Notes: generated by a model not told the origin, from the letters alone. A stretch of DNA of 8,563 bases from Candidatus Nesterenkonia stercoripullorum (GCA_019114115.1 DXGD01000308.1:1-8563); one strand, 5' to 3'. Shown: positions 1 to 7,492, numbered from the stretch's first letter. Numbers and translations: made by a program.

Positions 1-1377
1 GCCGAAGGCGATGGCACCGCGGCCACGCTGGCGTTCCTGAAGAAGTCCGAGGCAGAGAAGCTGCGCGCCGACATCATGGAACGTGCTGCCGGCCGCGGGC
101 CGTCGGCCCAGCGTCCCGGCGCAGAGGCAGACCTCGCCCATTCCGCCGGCTCGGACGACGGCGCCCACGCGGCTGCAGAAACATCTGCGGCCCCCGGCCA
201 GGCTCCCTACGGCACTCGAGCTGACACTGCCGCCTACGGTGTTGACCCCGATGCGGCAGGGACGCCCTCCGGCCCCCAAACCAGCCCAGGCTCCCCGACC
301 TCAGGCTCCCCGACCCCAGACGCCGGGATGACCGCGGCCCCCGAGCCCGTCGAAGGCCGGGAGATCGTCCGCGTCCCGCTGGGGCGGCTCATCGGGTCCG
401 TGGTGTGCGGGTGGGGCACTATCGCCGTCCTCGCACTGCTGCTGGTCGGTGTGCTCAGCCTGGCAGTCGGCCTGATCGTCGGGTACTTCGCCGGCGATGA
501 CCTCGCCTCCACGATGGGTGCTGTCTCCACGGTGATCGGGGCGATCTCACTGCCAGCTCTGATCCCGGCGGGCATCGGCATTCTCACGGTCTACTACTCC
601 CAGCTGAGCTCAGGGTTCGGGTTCACTGCCACGATGACCTCCGTGGGCCTGCGGATCCGCTACGGCCTGCTGGAGACGACGTCGCAGACCGTGCCGCCGG
701 GACGGGTCCAGGCGCTGCTCATCCAGCAGCCGATCGTGTGGCGGCCCTTCAAATGGCATCGGGTCTTGGTCGTCGTCGCCGGCTACGGGGCCGGTGAGAA
801 GCGCTCGCTGCTGCTCCCGGTCGGGACGTTCGAGGAGACCATGCGGATCACCGCGGAGATGTTCCCCGACCTCGCAGTGGACCATCCAGAAGAGGTCTTC
901 GCTGAAGGACTCAGGGGCACAGGCACTGAAGGTGGCTTCACCCAGGGGCCGCGGTCGGCCCGCTACTTCGATCCGCTGGCGCGACGCCGCAGAGGGTATC
1001 TCACCACGCCCAGCACCCTGATGTTCCGTGATGGGCGGTTGAACCGTCAGCTCACGATGGTCCCGCATGAGCGCATCCAGTCCCTCAGCCTGGACCAGGG
1101 TCCGCTGCAACGCCGTGCGAAGCTGGCGGACATCCATGTGCACTCCCCCGCGGGCCCCTTCCGGGCGCGCCTGAAGAACCAGAGCCTGGATGCCGTGACA
1201 TGGCTGTTCAACGCTGAAGCAGAACAAGCCGCGGTCGCGCGGAGGCTGAGCAATCGGCATCACTGGATGACGGCGCAGGAGCTCCAGGAGTTCGAGAAGT
1301 CCATCACGCAGTCCGATGCTGAGGATGATCCGGACTCGCCGCGAGTCCCGGCAGGCGAGGGGAGCGTGAGCGGGTGA
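1..1377 (+). CDS. bPH2 (PH-domain, YdbT-like) membrane protein, 5' end outside window
   Basis: The frame is open from the first base, so the true start lies upstream; the ATG at 76 is internal. Codons 1-30 (GDGTAATLAFLKKSEAEKLR, then the rest) look like the end of a first bPH2 domain. An Ala/Pro/Gly/Ser-rich linker follows (about 30-118), with the short repeat GSPTSGSPT. Two hydrophobic segments at about 133-164 and 172-200 should form a membrane hairpin. A second bPH2-like domain covers about 205-292 (GLRIRYGLLETTSQTVPPGRVQ region) and a third about 328-413 (MVPHERIQSLSLDQGPLQRR). Repeated bPH2 modules with TM pairs are typical of the YdbT family (DUF304/bPH2), membrane proteins of poorly known role, possibly envelope-stress related. 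It overlaps the next gene by 4 nt, so the two are probably cotranscribed and translationally coupled. The exact function is unknown. Confidence 0.85.
   Translation, partial: AEGDGTAATLAFLKKSEAEKLRADIMERAAGRGPSAQRPGAEADLAHSAGSDDGAHAAAETSAAPGQAPYGTRADTAAYGVDPDAAGTPSGPQTSPGSPTSGSPTPDAGMTAAPEPVEGREIVRVPLGRLIGSVVCGWGTIAVLALLLVGVLSLAVGLIVGYFAGDDLASTMGAVSTVIGAISLPALIPAGIGILTVYYSQLSSGFGFTATMTSVGLRIRYGLLETTSQTVPPGRVQALLIQQPIVWRPFKWHRVLVVVAGYGAGEKRSLLLPVGTFEETMRITAEMFPDLAVDHPEEVFAEGLRGTGTEGGFTQGPRSARYFDPLARRRRGYLTTPSTLMFRDGRLNRQLTMVPHERIQSLSLDQGPLQRRAKLADIHVHSPAGPFRARLKNQSLDAVTWLFNAEAEQAAVARRLSNRHHWMTAQELQEFEKSITQSDAEDDPDSPRVPAGEGSVSG
287..315 (+). repeat. Two tandem 14-15 bp units in the linker of the PH-domain gene
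   Basis: The 14-mer CAGGCTCCCCGACC occurs at 287-300 and again at 302-315, a period of 15 bp (5 codons). It encodes the linker peptide GSPTSGSPTP. Because the period is a multiple of three, copy-number change would keep the frame. The linker is low-complexity and presumably disordered. Confidence 0.8.
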
Positions 1378-2288
1378 GAGTGGATCCCTATGCCGCTGAG
1401 ACCGACCCTGCCCAGCGGGCGGGCCGGCTCGGCGTCGGCATCGTCTCTGCGGGGCGCGTCGGCTCAGTACTCGGAGCTGCGCTGCGCGGAGCCGGCCATC
1501 ACGTGGTCGGCGTCCACGCCGTCTCGGCCGATTCGCTCTCCCGGGCTGAAACGCTGCTGCCGGATGTCCCGGTCCTCCCGGTCCCTGAGATCATGCGCCG
1601 CAGCGAGCTCGTCCTGCTCGCGGTGCCCGACGATGTGCTCGGCGAGGTCATCTCCGGTTTGGCCGATGCGGGCCACATCCGTCAGGGCCAGCTGCTGATG
1701 CACACCTCCGGACTGCACGGGACCGACATCGCGGCACCGGCTCAGGCCGCCGGGGCCATCGCGCTGGCGATCCATCCGGCGATGACCTTCACCGGGCTGA
1801 GCATGGACCTGCAGCGGCTGCCCTCCTGCTCCTTCGCCGTCACCGCGGCTACGCCGGTGCTGCCGATCGCGCAGGCGCTCGTCGTGGAGATGGGCGGGGA
1901 GCCGGTGGTGGTCGCGGAGGAGCACCGGGCCAGCTACCACGCGGCGCTGGCCCATGCCTCGAACCATCTGAACACACTGACTGCCCAGTCAGCTCATATT
2001 CTGAGCGAACTGGGCATCGAGCATCCGGACCGAGTGCTCTCGGCGCTGCTGCACGCCTCGCTGGATAATGCGCTGGCCTCTGGCGAAGGGGCGCTGAGCG
2101 GCCCCATCGCCAGGGGCGACGTCGAGACAGTGCGTCATCATCTGCGCGCGCTCGGTGCAGCTGAGGTGCCCTCAGACATCCGGCCGGCCTATATCGCGAT
2201 GGCCCGGGCGACCGCGCTGCGGGCGCTGGAGCGAGGTGTGCTGAGCGCGGATCGGGCCCAGGACCTGTTCGGCATCCTGCAGGACTGA
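1374..2288 (+). CDS. Rossmann-like and DUF2520 domain protein (PanE/PanG-like dehydrogenase candidate)
   Basis: 304 residues. The GTG start lies in the GTGA overlap with the previous stop, with the ribosome binding site GAGGGGAG at 1357-1364, 9 nt upstream. The N-terminal half is an NAD(P)-binding Rossmann fold: a degenerate glycine-rich loop VGIVSAGRVG at 21-30, then LLAVPDDVL at 81-89 and the conserved HTSGLHG at 110-116 and HPAMTFTG at 134-141. The C-terminal helical part, with YHAALAHASNHL at 188-199 and GPIARGD at 243-249, matches DUF2520. The fold resembles 6-phosphogluconate dehydrogenase and ketopantoate reductase families. Members are often encoded next to panC, as here, and a role in reducing ketopantoate to pantoate (as claimed for Francisella PanG) is an attractive inference. 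The family assignment is firm; the reaction is not shown by the sequence. Confidence 0.88.
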   Translation: MRVDPYAAETDPAQRAGRLGVGIVSAGRVGSVLGAALRGAGHHVVGVHAVSADSLSRAETLLPDVPVLPVPEIMRRSELVLLAVPDDVLGEVISGLADAGHIRQGQLLMHTSGLHGTDIAAPAQAAGAIALAIHPAMTFTGLSMDLQRLPSCSFAVTAATPVLPIAQALVVEMGGEPVVVAEEHRASYHAALAHASNHLNTLTAQSAHILSELGIEHPDRVLSALLHASLDNALASGEGALSGPIARGDVETVRHHLRALGAAEVPSDIRPAYIAMARATALRALERGVLSADRAQDLFGILQD

Positions 2289-2396
2289 GCGGGCGGCGCC
2301 AGGGTCGCGCCTGGGGAATCTGGCCGCGCACTGCGCACCGCGCCTGTGCTCTGTGAACCGGCCCGGACATGGCCGTCCGCGCCGCGTGAGCACACG

Positions 2397-2408
2397 TAGA
2401 ATGTTCCG
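2397..2408 (+). promoter_or_regulatory. -10 box of a probable leaderless panC promoter
   Basis: TAGAAT at 2397-2402 fits the actinobacterial TANNNT -10 consensus. Only 6 nt (2403-2408) separate it from the panC GTG at 2409, so the expected transcription start coincides with the start codon. No Shine-Dalgarno is present before the GTG. No good -35 hexamer is visible at the usual distance. A small inverted repeat CGGAC/GTCCG (2364-2368 and 2375-2379) lies in the -35 region and may be chance. Confidence 0.55.
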
Positions 2409-3368
2409 GTGACGACCCCGCCTGTACTGACTGACAGCGATGCCTTCCGCGCCGCCCTGGCGGCCGCGGTTTCCGACCTCGGCATCGAGCAGCCCATCGT
2501 CGGCCTGGTGCCGACGATGGGCGCTCTGCATTCCGGCCACGCCGCGCTCGTCGACGCCGCGCGCGCCGAATCGGACCTCGTCATCGCCTCGATCTTTGTG
2601 AACCCGCTCCAGTTCAACGACGCTGCGGACTACGCCGCCTACCCACGGTCCATGGCGGACGACGTCGCCCTCCTGGCCGCCCACGGCGTCGATCTCGTCT
2701 TCGCCCCCGATGTGCAGCACATGTACCCCGGGTACCCCGATGGCCCGCTCATCCGCGTCAGTGCCGGCGAACTCGGCCGGCGCTGGGAGGGCGCCTCACG
2801 GCCGGGGCATTTCGACGGCGTGGTGACGGTGGTCGCGAAGCTCTTCAGCATCATGGCCCCGCCCGCACCGGCTCGGCTGCAGGCCTGGTTCGGCGAGAAG
2901 GACGCCGAACAGGTCGCCATCGTGTCCCGCCTGACCAGAGATCTGAGCCTCCCGGCGGAGATCCGCGCGCTGCCCACTGTGCGCGACGACGGCGGCCTCG
3001 CGCTCTCGAGCAGGAATCAGCGCCTCTCCGAAGCGCAGCTCGACGATGCGCGGGCCATTTCCCGGACGCTCTCTGCGCTGCGCAGCCGGGCGCGGGAAGG
3101 ACTTCCGCTTGAGCTCGATCGTCTCCGGGCAGAGCTGGCGGAGGCCCCAGGCGTCGAACTGGACTATCTGGTGCTGGTGGACCCATCCACTCTGCGTGAA
3201 GTCAGCCCCCACGATGTCCTCACCGCGGAGGGCGTGTTCCATGGCGTGCCCGGCAGCGTGCCAGGCGGAGTTTCTGGCGGAGTGCCCAGCGGCGGGGCGC
3301 TGGCCCTGGCCGCAGCCCAGGTAGGGCCGGTCCGGCTGATCGACAACATGCCGATCCCGGCCGCCTGA
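2409..3368 (+). CDS. panC: Pantothenate synthetase (pantoate--beta-alanine ligase)
   Basis: PanC joins pantoate and beta-alanine using ATP, giving pantothenate, AMP and PPi in the cytosol; this is the last step of vitamin B5 synthesis. The family signatures are clear: PTMGALHSGH at 35-44 with the HxGH nucleotide-binding motif, SIFVNPLQFN at 61-70, RPGHFDGV at 131-138, FGEKDAEQ at 161-168, and ALSSRN at 198-203 (the KMSKS-like loop). The C-terminal VRLIDNMP at 308-315 is also typical. At 319 residues it is longer than the usual 280-300; the excess is largely a Gly/Val/Pro repeat at 275-294. The GTG start is supported by the -10 box 6 nt upstream (leaderless). No panD is seen next to it. It follows the DUF2520 gene by 120 nt, a common pairing. 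Confidence 0.96.
   Translation: MTTPPVLTDSDAFRAALAAAVSDLGIEQPIVGLVPTMGALHSGHAALVDAARAESDLVIASIFVNPLQFNDAADYAAYPRSMADDVALLAAHGVDLVFAPDVQHMYPGYPDGPLIRVSAGELGRRWEGASRPGHFDGVVTVVAKLFSIMAPPAPARLQAWFGEKDAEQVAIVSRLTRDLSLPAEIRALPTVRDDGGLALSSRNQRLSEAQLDDARAISRTLSALRSRAREGLPLELDRLRAELAEAPGVELDYLVLVDPSTLREVSPHDVLTAEGVFHGVPGSVPGGVSGGVPSGGALALAAAQVGPVRLIDNMPIPAA
3231..3290 (+). repeat. Five imperfect 12-bp tandem units inside panC
   Basis: Units start at 3231, 3243, 3255, 3267 and 3279 and encode GVFH, GVPG, SVPG, GVSG and GVPS (residues 275-294). The second and third units are the closest in sequence (GGCGTGCCCGGC and AGCGTGCCAGGC). The repeat sits just before the conserved C-terminal strand of PanC, where family members normally have only a short loop. 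The 12-bp period keeps the frame, so the array could expand or contract without disrupting the enzyme. Confidence 0.85.
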
Positions 3369-3411
3369 CACGGCAGTCTGATGAGATTTTCCGGGTTCCG
3401 CGGATCTCTCG

Positions 3412-3468
3412 TAGATTAGAAGCCTCCGTAGCTGAGAAATTTCTGTCCATCATCCGCAGAATCAGGAG
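3412..3468 (+). promoter_or_regulatory. Putative promoter -10 and ribosome binding site of the M13 peptidase gene
   Basis: TAGATT at 3412-3417, preceded by CG as at panC and lysS, fits a -10 box; a weak -35 candidate TTTTCC lies at 3387-3392 with a long 19-nt spacer. A leader of about 50 nt would follow. It contains the perfect 10-bp palindrome AGAAATTTCT at 3435-3444. The ribosome binding site AGGAG at 3464-3468 is 8 nt before the GTG at 3477, so this gene, unlike panC and lysS, has a conventional leader. Confidence 0.45.
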
Positions 3469-3476
3469 CCACCACG

Positions 3477-5558
3477 GTGACACAGCCGCAGAATTCGGTA
3501 CCCGCAGATGAGACGTTTCCCCATGTGGACCCTGCCGTCCGTCCCCAGGACGATCTGCAGAGGCACGTCAACGGCAGCTGGCTCAGCACTGCGGAGATCC
3601 CCCCTGACCTCGACGCGTATGGCTCGTTCCACGAACTGCGGGACAAGGCGGAGGCAGATGTCCGGGCCATCCTCGACTCCGCTGCCGAAGGCGACATCAG
3701 CTCAAACGGTTCGGCTGGGACCCTGGATTCGGAGGCGGACCGGGATCCAGCCGGGCAGAAGAGCTCGGCCGCAGACATCGCGCGGCGCGTGGGAACCTTC
3801 TACGCCGCGTTCATGGACGCTGAGCGAGCCCAGGCGCGCAGGCTCGAGCCGATCGAGCCGATGCTCACGGCGATCGACCAGCTGGACTCCGCAGCCGGCT
3901 TGGTCGAGCTCTCCGCGCGCTGGCAGCGTGACGGCGTGGATGGCCTCTTCGCCGCGGGAGCGATGCACGACGCCGGGGACCCGACCCGCATGCTGTGGCA
4001 TATCGTGCAGGGCGGCATCGGCCTGCCGGATGAGTCCTACTACCGTGATGAGGGCCTCGCCGAGATCCTGGTGAAGTACCGGGAGCATCTGGGGACGTTG
4101 CTGTACCTGGGAGGGGTCGAGGACGCGCAGGCCGCGGCCGACGCCGTCGTCGACCTGGAGACCCGCATCGCCGGCCTGCACTGGGACAACGTGACCACCC
4201 GCGATGCGCAGAAGCGGTACAACCTCACCTCAGGCGACGACGTCGTGGAGCTCATGCCGCTGGTCACCTCGGCATTTGCCGGCTGGGGCCTCCAGCCGCG
4301 GCACACTGCGGAGATCGTGCTGGCCCAGCCCGATGTGCTGCCCGGCATGCAGCGCGCCCTGGAGGAGGTGCCGCTGGAGACCTGGAAGATGTGGCTGCGC
4401 GTCCAGGTGCTGCGCTGGGCGGCTCCGCTGCTCCATGACGAGCTGGTCCATGAGCATTTCGCCTTCTACTCCGCGACCCTCTCCGGGGCGCAGCAGCTGA
4501 AGGATCGCTGGAAGCGCGGCGTCGCGCTGACCAACGCGCATCTGGGGGAGGACGTCGCCCAGCTCTACGTCGCCCGGCACTACCCTGAAGAGGCACGGGC
4601 TGCGATGGACGAGCTCATCGACGCGCTGATCGAAGCGTACCGCCGCTCGATCGCGGACCTCGAGTGGATGAGCGTGCAGACCAGGGAGCAGGCGCTCACC
4701 AAGCTTGAAGCGTTCCGGCCCATGGTCGGCTACCCGAATCGGTGGATCGACTACAGCAGCGTCGAGGTGGACCCGGCCGACGTCGTCGGCAATGTGCGCC
4801 GCGCCGCCGAGTTCGAGTGGGAGCGCGACCTGGCCAAGCTGGACGAGGGCCCGGACCCCGAAGAATGGCATATGACGCCGCAGACGGTGAACGCCTACTA
4901 CTCGCCGCTGGAGAACGTGATCTGCTTCCCGGCGGCGATCCTGCAGCCTCCGTTCTTCGCCGCCGATCGTGATATGGCCGCGAACTTCGGTGCGATCGGG
5001 GCCGTCATCGGACATGAGATCGGGCACGGGTTCGACGACCAGGGGTCGCGATACGGCGCTGACGGCTCGCTCACCAACTGGTGGACTGAGGAGGATCGGG
5101 CGGCCTTCGAGGCGCGCACTGCGAAGCTTGTGGACCAGTACTCGGCGCTCGCGCCCAGCATGGCTCCCGAATATCCGGTCAACGGTGAGCTGACGCTTGG
5201 GGAGAACATTGGCGATCTCGGCGGCCTGGGCATTGCCCATCAGGCCTATGCCTTGTGGTCGGCAGCGCAGGACCAGGGCGTGGCGATCTCCGCGGCAGAG
5301 CTGCCCGCGCCTGCTGAGGACGCCGGGGCAGCGGACCTCAGTGGCGACCAGCGCTTCTTCTTCTCCTGGGCCCAGGCCTGGCGCAACCTCACTCGCCGGG
5401 AGCGTGCTATCACGCTGATCAGCATCGACCCTCATGCTCCGGCGGAGTTCCGGGCCAACCAGGTGGTGAAGAACCTGGACGCCTTCCACTCGGCCTTCGG
5501 CACACAACGCGGTGACCAGATGTATCTGGAGCCGGCAGAGCGCGTCACCATCTGGTGA
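3477..5558 (+). CDS. M13 family zinc metalloendopeptidase (neprilysin/PepO/Zmp1-like)
   Basis: 693 residues, the normal full length for M13. The zinc site is intact: HEIGH at 513-517 (two His ligands, catalytic Glu514) in the extended family motif VIGHEIGHGFDDQG, and ENIGD at 576-580 supplying the third ligand Glu576 and Asp580. NAYY at 472-475 corresponds to the substrate-binding NAF/Y motif of neprilysin, and the protein ends in the family's conserved Trp. The N-terminus (VRPQDDLQRHVNGSWL at about 21-36) is the usual M13 beginning. There is no signal peptide or TM segment, so it is either cytosolic or exported by a non-classical route, as discussed for mycobacterial Zmp1. It cleaves oligopeptides; the natural substrate cannot be told. 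An acidic, Ser-rich loop at about 65-100 looks like an insertion. It lies between panC and lysS with its own leader, so is probably a separate transcription unit. Confidence 0.95.
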   Translation: MTQPQNSVPADETFPHVDPAVRPQDDLQRHVNGSWLSTAEIPPDLDAYGSFHELRDKAEADVRAILDSAAEGDISSNGSAGTLDSEADRDPAGQKSSAADIARRVGTFYAAFMDAERAQARRLEPIEPMLTAIDQLDSAAGLVELSARWQRDGVDGLFAAGAMHDAGDPTRMLWHIVQGGIGLPDESYYRDEGLAEILVKYREHLGTLLYLGGVEDAQAAADAVVDLETRIAGLHWDNVTTRDAQKRYNLTSGDDVVELMPLVTSAFAGWGLQPRHTAEIVLAQPDVLPGMQRALEEVPLETWKMWLRVQVLRWAAPLLHDELVHEHFAFYSATLSGAQQLKDRWKRGVALTNAHLGEDVAQLYVARHYPEEARAAMDELIDALIEAYRRSIADLEWMSVQTREQALTKLEAFRPMVGYPNRWIDYSSVEVDPADVVGNVRRAAEFEWERDLAKLDEGPDPEEWHMTPQTVNAYYSPLENVICFPAAILQPPFFAADRDMAANFGAIGAVIGHEIGHGFDDQGSRYGADGSLTNWWTEEDRAAFEARTAKLVDQYSALAPSMAPEYPVNGELTLGENIGDLGGLGIAHQAYALWSAAQDQGVAISAAELPAPAEDAGAADLSGDQRFFFSWAQAWRNLTRRERAITLISIDPHAPAEFRANQVVKNLDAFHSAFGTQRGDQMYLEPAERVTIW

Positions 5559-5623
5559 TCTGCTGCGGGAGGGTGGTCTTGCAGGGTGTGGAAGGTGGCG
5601 GGCGTCGTCGCCCTATGAACGCG

Positions 5624-5637
5624 TAGAATAGACGACT
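5624..5637 (+). promoter_or_regulatory. -10 box of a probable leaderless (or nearly leaderless) lysS promoter
   Basis: TAGAAT at 5624-5629, again within CGTAGAAT as at panC, is followed after 8 nt by the lysS GTG at 5638. No Shine-Dalgarno lies between, so initiation at or within a few nt of the start codon is expected. A short inverted repeat GGGCG/CGCCC (5600-5604 and 5609-5613) occupies the -35 area; it could be an operator or chance in GC-rich DNA. No convincing -35 is visible. Confidence 0.5.
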
Positions 5638-7203
5638 GTGAGTGCCCAGAATTCCCAGACCCAGGCCAGCCCGCAGACGACTGTCTCAGCAGGAGGTGAC
5701 AGCCCAGCGCGGGTGGATACCAACGATCAGCGTGCCGTGCGCATGGACAAGCGTGCACGCCTGATGGAGCAGGGCCTGGATCCCTACCCGGTCTCAGTCC
5801 AGCGCACGGATTCGCTGGCCGAGGTGCGCAGCCGCTTCCCTGACCTGGAGCCGGGTGCCTCCACGGGCGAGACTGTGAGCGTCACCGGCCGGGTGATGTT
5901 CCAGCGCAACACCGGGAAGCTGTGCTTCGCCACGGTGCAGGAAGGAGGCGCAGCCGGTGACGGCGTCCGGCTGCAAATCATGCTGTCATTGGCCGTGGTG
6001 GGAGAAGAAGCGCTCACAGACTGGAAGAACCTGGTCGACCTGGGCGACCACGTCAGTGTGACCGGTGAGGTCATCTCCTCACGGCGCGGTGAGCTCTCCG
6101 TCATGGCGGAGTCGTTCGCTATCGCCTCCAAGGCGATTCGGCCGCTGCCGGTGCTGCACGCCGAGCTCAATGAGGAAACGCGGGTGCGGCAGCGCTATGC
6201 CGATCTCATCGTGCGTGATGAAGCACGCCGCATGGTCTACGATAGGGCGGCGATCACCCGGTCCATCCGGGACACGCTGCACCAGCGAAGCTACGTCGAA
6301 GTCGAGACGCCGATGCTGCAGCTGGTGCACGGCGGGGCCCAGGCGCGCCCGTTCGAAACGCATCTCAACGCGTTCGACCAGGACATGACGCTGCGCATCG
6401 CGACTGAGCTGTACCTCAAGCGCGCCGTCGTGGGCGGAATCGACCGGGTCTTCGAAATCGGGAGGGTCTTCCGCAACGAAGGCGTGGATTCCACGCATTC
6501 CCCCGAGTTCACCATGCTGGAATCCTATGAGGCCTGGGCTGACATGTATGTCATGGCCGAGCGGATGAAAGAGATGGTGCTCAACGCGGCTGACGCCGTC
6601 GGCTCCGGGCGCCGGATCAGCACAGAGCAGGGAGTCATCGACCTCGACGGGCCCTGGGCCTGGCTGGGTGTGTACCCCGGTCTCTCGGAGGCGGTCGGCG
6701 TCGAGGTCACCCCGGAGACGCCGGTAGCGCAGCTGAGAGAGATCGCCGAGCGGCATGAGGTCTCCTACCACCCGGACTGGGGCGCGCAGAAGCTGGTCAT
6801 GGAGCTCTTCGGTGAGATCGTCGAACCCCGCCTCCTGCAGCCGACCTTCGTCTGCGACTACCCTCCCATTGCCCAGCCTCTGGCGCGCGCCCATCGAGAG
6901 AAGCCAGGTGTCATTGAGGCCTGGGATTTGATCATTGGCGGGATGGAACGCGGCACGGCGTTCTCCGAGCTCATCGATCCCGTCGTCCAGCGTGAACGGC
7001 TGATGGAACAGTCGAAGCAGGCTGCCGCCGGTGACGATGAGGCGATGCAGTACGACGAGGACTTCGTCCGCGCACTGGAATATGGAGCGCCGCCGATGGG
7101 CGGAATCGGCCTTGGAATCGATCGCCTGGTGATGCTGTTCACCGGTGCCGGAATCCGGGAGACTATCCTGTTCCCATTGCTCAAGCCTCAGCTCCAAGAC
7201 TGA
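5638..7203 (+). CDS. lysS: Lysine--tRNA ligase, class II
   Basis: Charges tRNA-Lys with lysine in the cytosol. The 521-residue protein has a polar N-terminal extension of about 35 residues, then helix and OB-fold anticodon-binding domain (GRVMFQRNTGKLCFATVQ at about 85-102), then the class II catalytic core. Visible signatures are GGAQARPFETHLNAFDQDM, motif 2 FRNEGVDSTHSPEFTMLE starting at residue 278, and motif 3 GIGLGIDRLVMLF around 489-501. TFVCDYPPIAQPLARAHRE and GGMERGTAFSELIDP are the forms I associate with Micrococcales LysRS. It lacks the TM and LPG-synthase domain of LysX, so it is the housekeeping enzyme. The GTG start is chosen from the adjacent -10 box; no earlier start is better supported. 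The next gene begins 43 nt after the stop and may share its transcript. Confidence 0.97.
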   Translation: MSAQNSQTQASPQTTVSAGGDSPARVDTNDQRAVRMDKRARLMEQGLDPYPVSVQRTDSLAEVRSRFPDLEPGASTGETVSVTGRVMFQRNTGKLCFATVQEGGAAGDGVRLQIMLSLAVVGEEALTDWKNLVDLGDHVSVTGEVISSRRGELSVMAESFAIASKAIRPLPVLHAELNEETRVRQRYADLIVRDEARRMVYDRAAITRSIRDTLHQRSYVEVETPMLQLVHGGAQARPFETHLNAFDQDMTLRIATELYLKRAVVGGIDRVFEIGRVFRNEGVDSTHSPEFTMLESYEAWADMYVMAERMKEMVLNAADAVGSGRRISTEQGVIDLDGPWAWLGVYPGLSEAVGVEVTPETPVAQLREIAERHEVSYHPDWGAQKLVMELFGEIVEPRLLQPTFVCDYPPIAQPLARAHREKPGVIEAWDLIIGGMERGTAFSELIDPVVQRERLMEQSKQAAAGDDEAMQYDEDFVRALEYGAPPMGGIGLGIDRLVMLFTGAGIRETILFPLLKPQLQD

Positions 7204-7246
7204 CCAGCACCTTTACAGGTGTACCTGAATGTAAGCAAGGAATTGC

Positions 7247-7450
7247 ATGGAAAACTTCTGGACTTACTTTGAAGTACTTGCCCCATCAATCGGTGTTGGG
7301 CTCATCTTCTGGTTCGCCATGCGCGCAATATTCCGCGCGGATAGGCGAGAACGCGCCATGGAGGCGAAAGTGCGCGACGACACGGATCGCACTCATAAAA
7401 CTCCTAGTCAGACGCATAATGAGCCTCACTCGACGCAAAGCGGCCCCTGA
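7247..7450 (+). CDS. Small single-pass membrane protein of unknown function
   Basis: 67 residues, ATG start with AAGGAA at 7237-7242 as a ribosome binding site (4 nt spacing, a little short). Residues about 7-29 (FEVLAPSIGVGLIFWFAMRA core) form one hydrophobic helix, followed at once by the basic stretch FRADRRER and a long charged, Thr/His/Ser-rich tail, suggesting N-out, C-in topology by the positive-inside rule. I recall similar small proteins between lysS and lsr2 in Arthrobacter relatives, with a PSxGVGLxFW and FRADRRER pattern, so the gene is probably real. Third-position GC is about 60% by hand count, lower than the upstream genes. No function can be assigned. Confidence 0.75.
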   Translation: MENFWTYFEVLAPSIGVGLIFWFAMRAIFRADRRERAMEAKVRDDTDRTHKTPSQTHNEPHSTQSGP

Positions 7451-7492
7451 TTCACTCGCCGCGACCGTGCCCGCAAGGGCCCGGTGAATCAG
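7447..7492 (+). other. Two-tier stem-loop at the stop codon of the small membrane protein gene
   Basis: A perfect 9-bp outer stem pairs CTGATTCAC (7447-7455) with GTGAATCAG (7484-7492). Inside its 28-nt loop sits a second hairpin, GCCC (7469-7472) and GGGC (7477-7480), closed by the GNRA tetraloop GCAA (7473-7476). The left arm includes the TGA stop of the preceding gene. No T-tract follows, so it is either an actinobacterial terminator lacking a U-tail, an mRNA 3'-end stabiliser, or a structured RNA. Confidence 0.5.

Noticed and set aside
76..1377. Taking the ATG at 76 as the start of the PH-domain protein
   Set aside because: The frame is open through base 1 and codons 1-25 read as the end of a bPH2 domain, so the gene continues upstream.
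2299..2314. CCAGG/CCTGG hairpin after the DUF2520 gene as a terminator
   Set aside because: Five-bp stem, no T-tract, expected often by chance in GC-rich DNA.
4230..5507. Long minus-strand open frame (425 codons) opposite the M13 peptidase gene
   Set aside because: It is a GC-bias shadow of an undoubted gene; the peptide has no recognisable domain and no ribosome binding site.
5600..5613. GGGCG/CGCCC hairpin after the M13 gene as a terminator
   Set aside because: Short stem without T-tract, lying within the lysS promoter area.
6079..7197. Long minus-strand open frame (372 codons) opposite lysS
   Set aside because: Same reason: lysS is certain in the other strand and the antisense peptide shows no family pattern.
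7216..7227. Inverted repeat CAGGT-GT-ACCTG between lysS and the small membrane protein gene
   Set aside because: Only 5 bp arms with a 2-nt centre, too tight for a terminator hairpin and short enough to be chance; an operator cannot be excluded.
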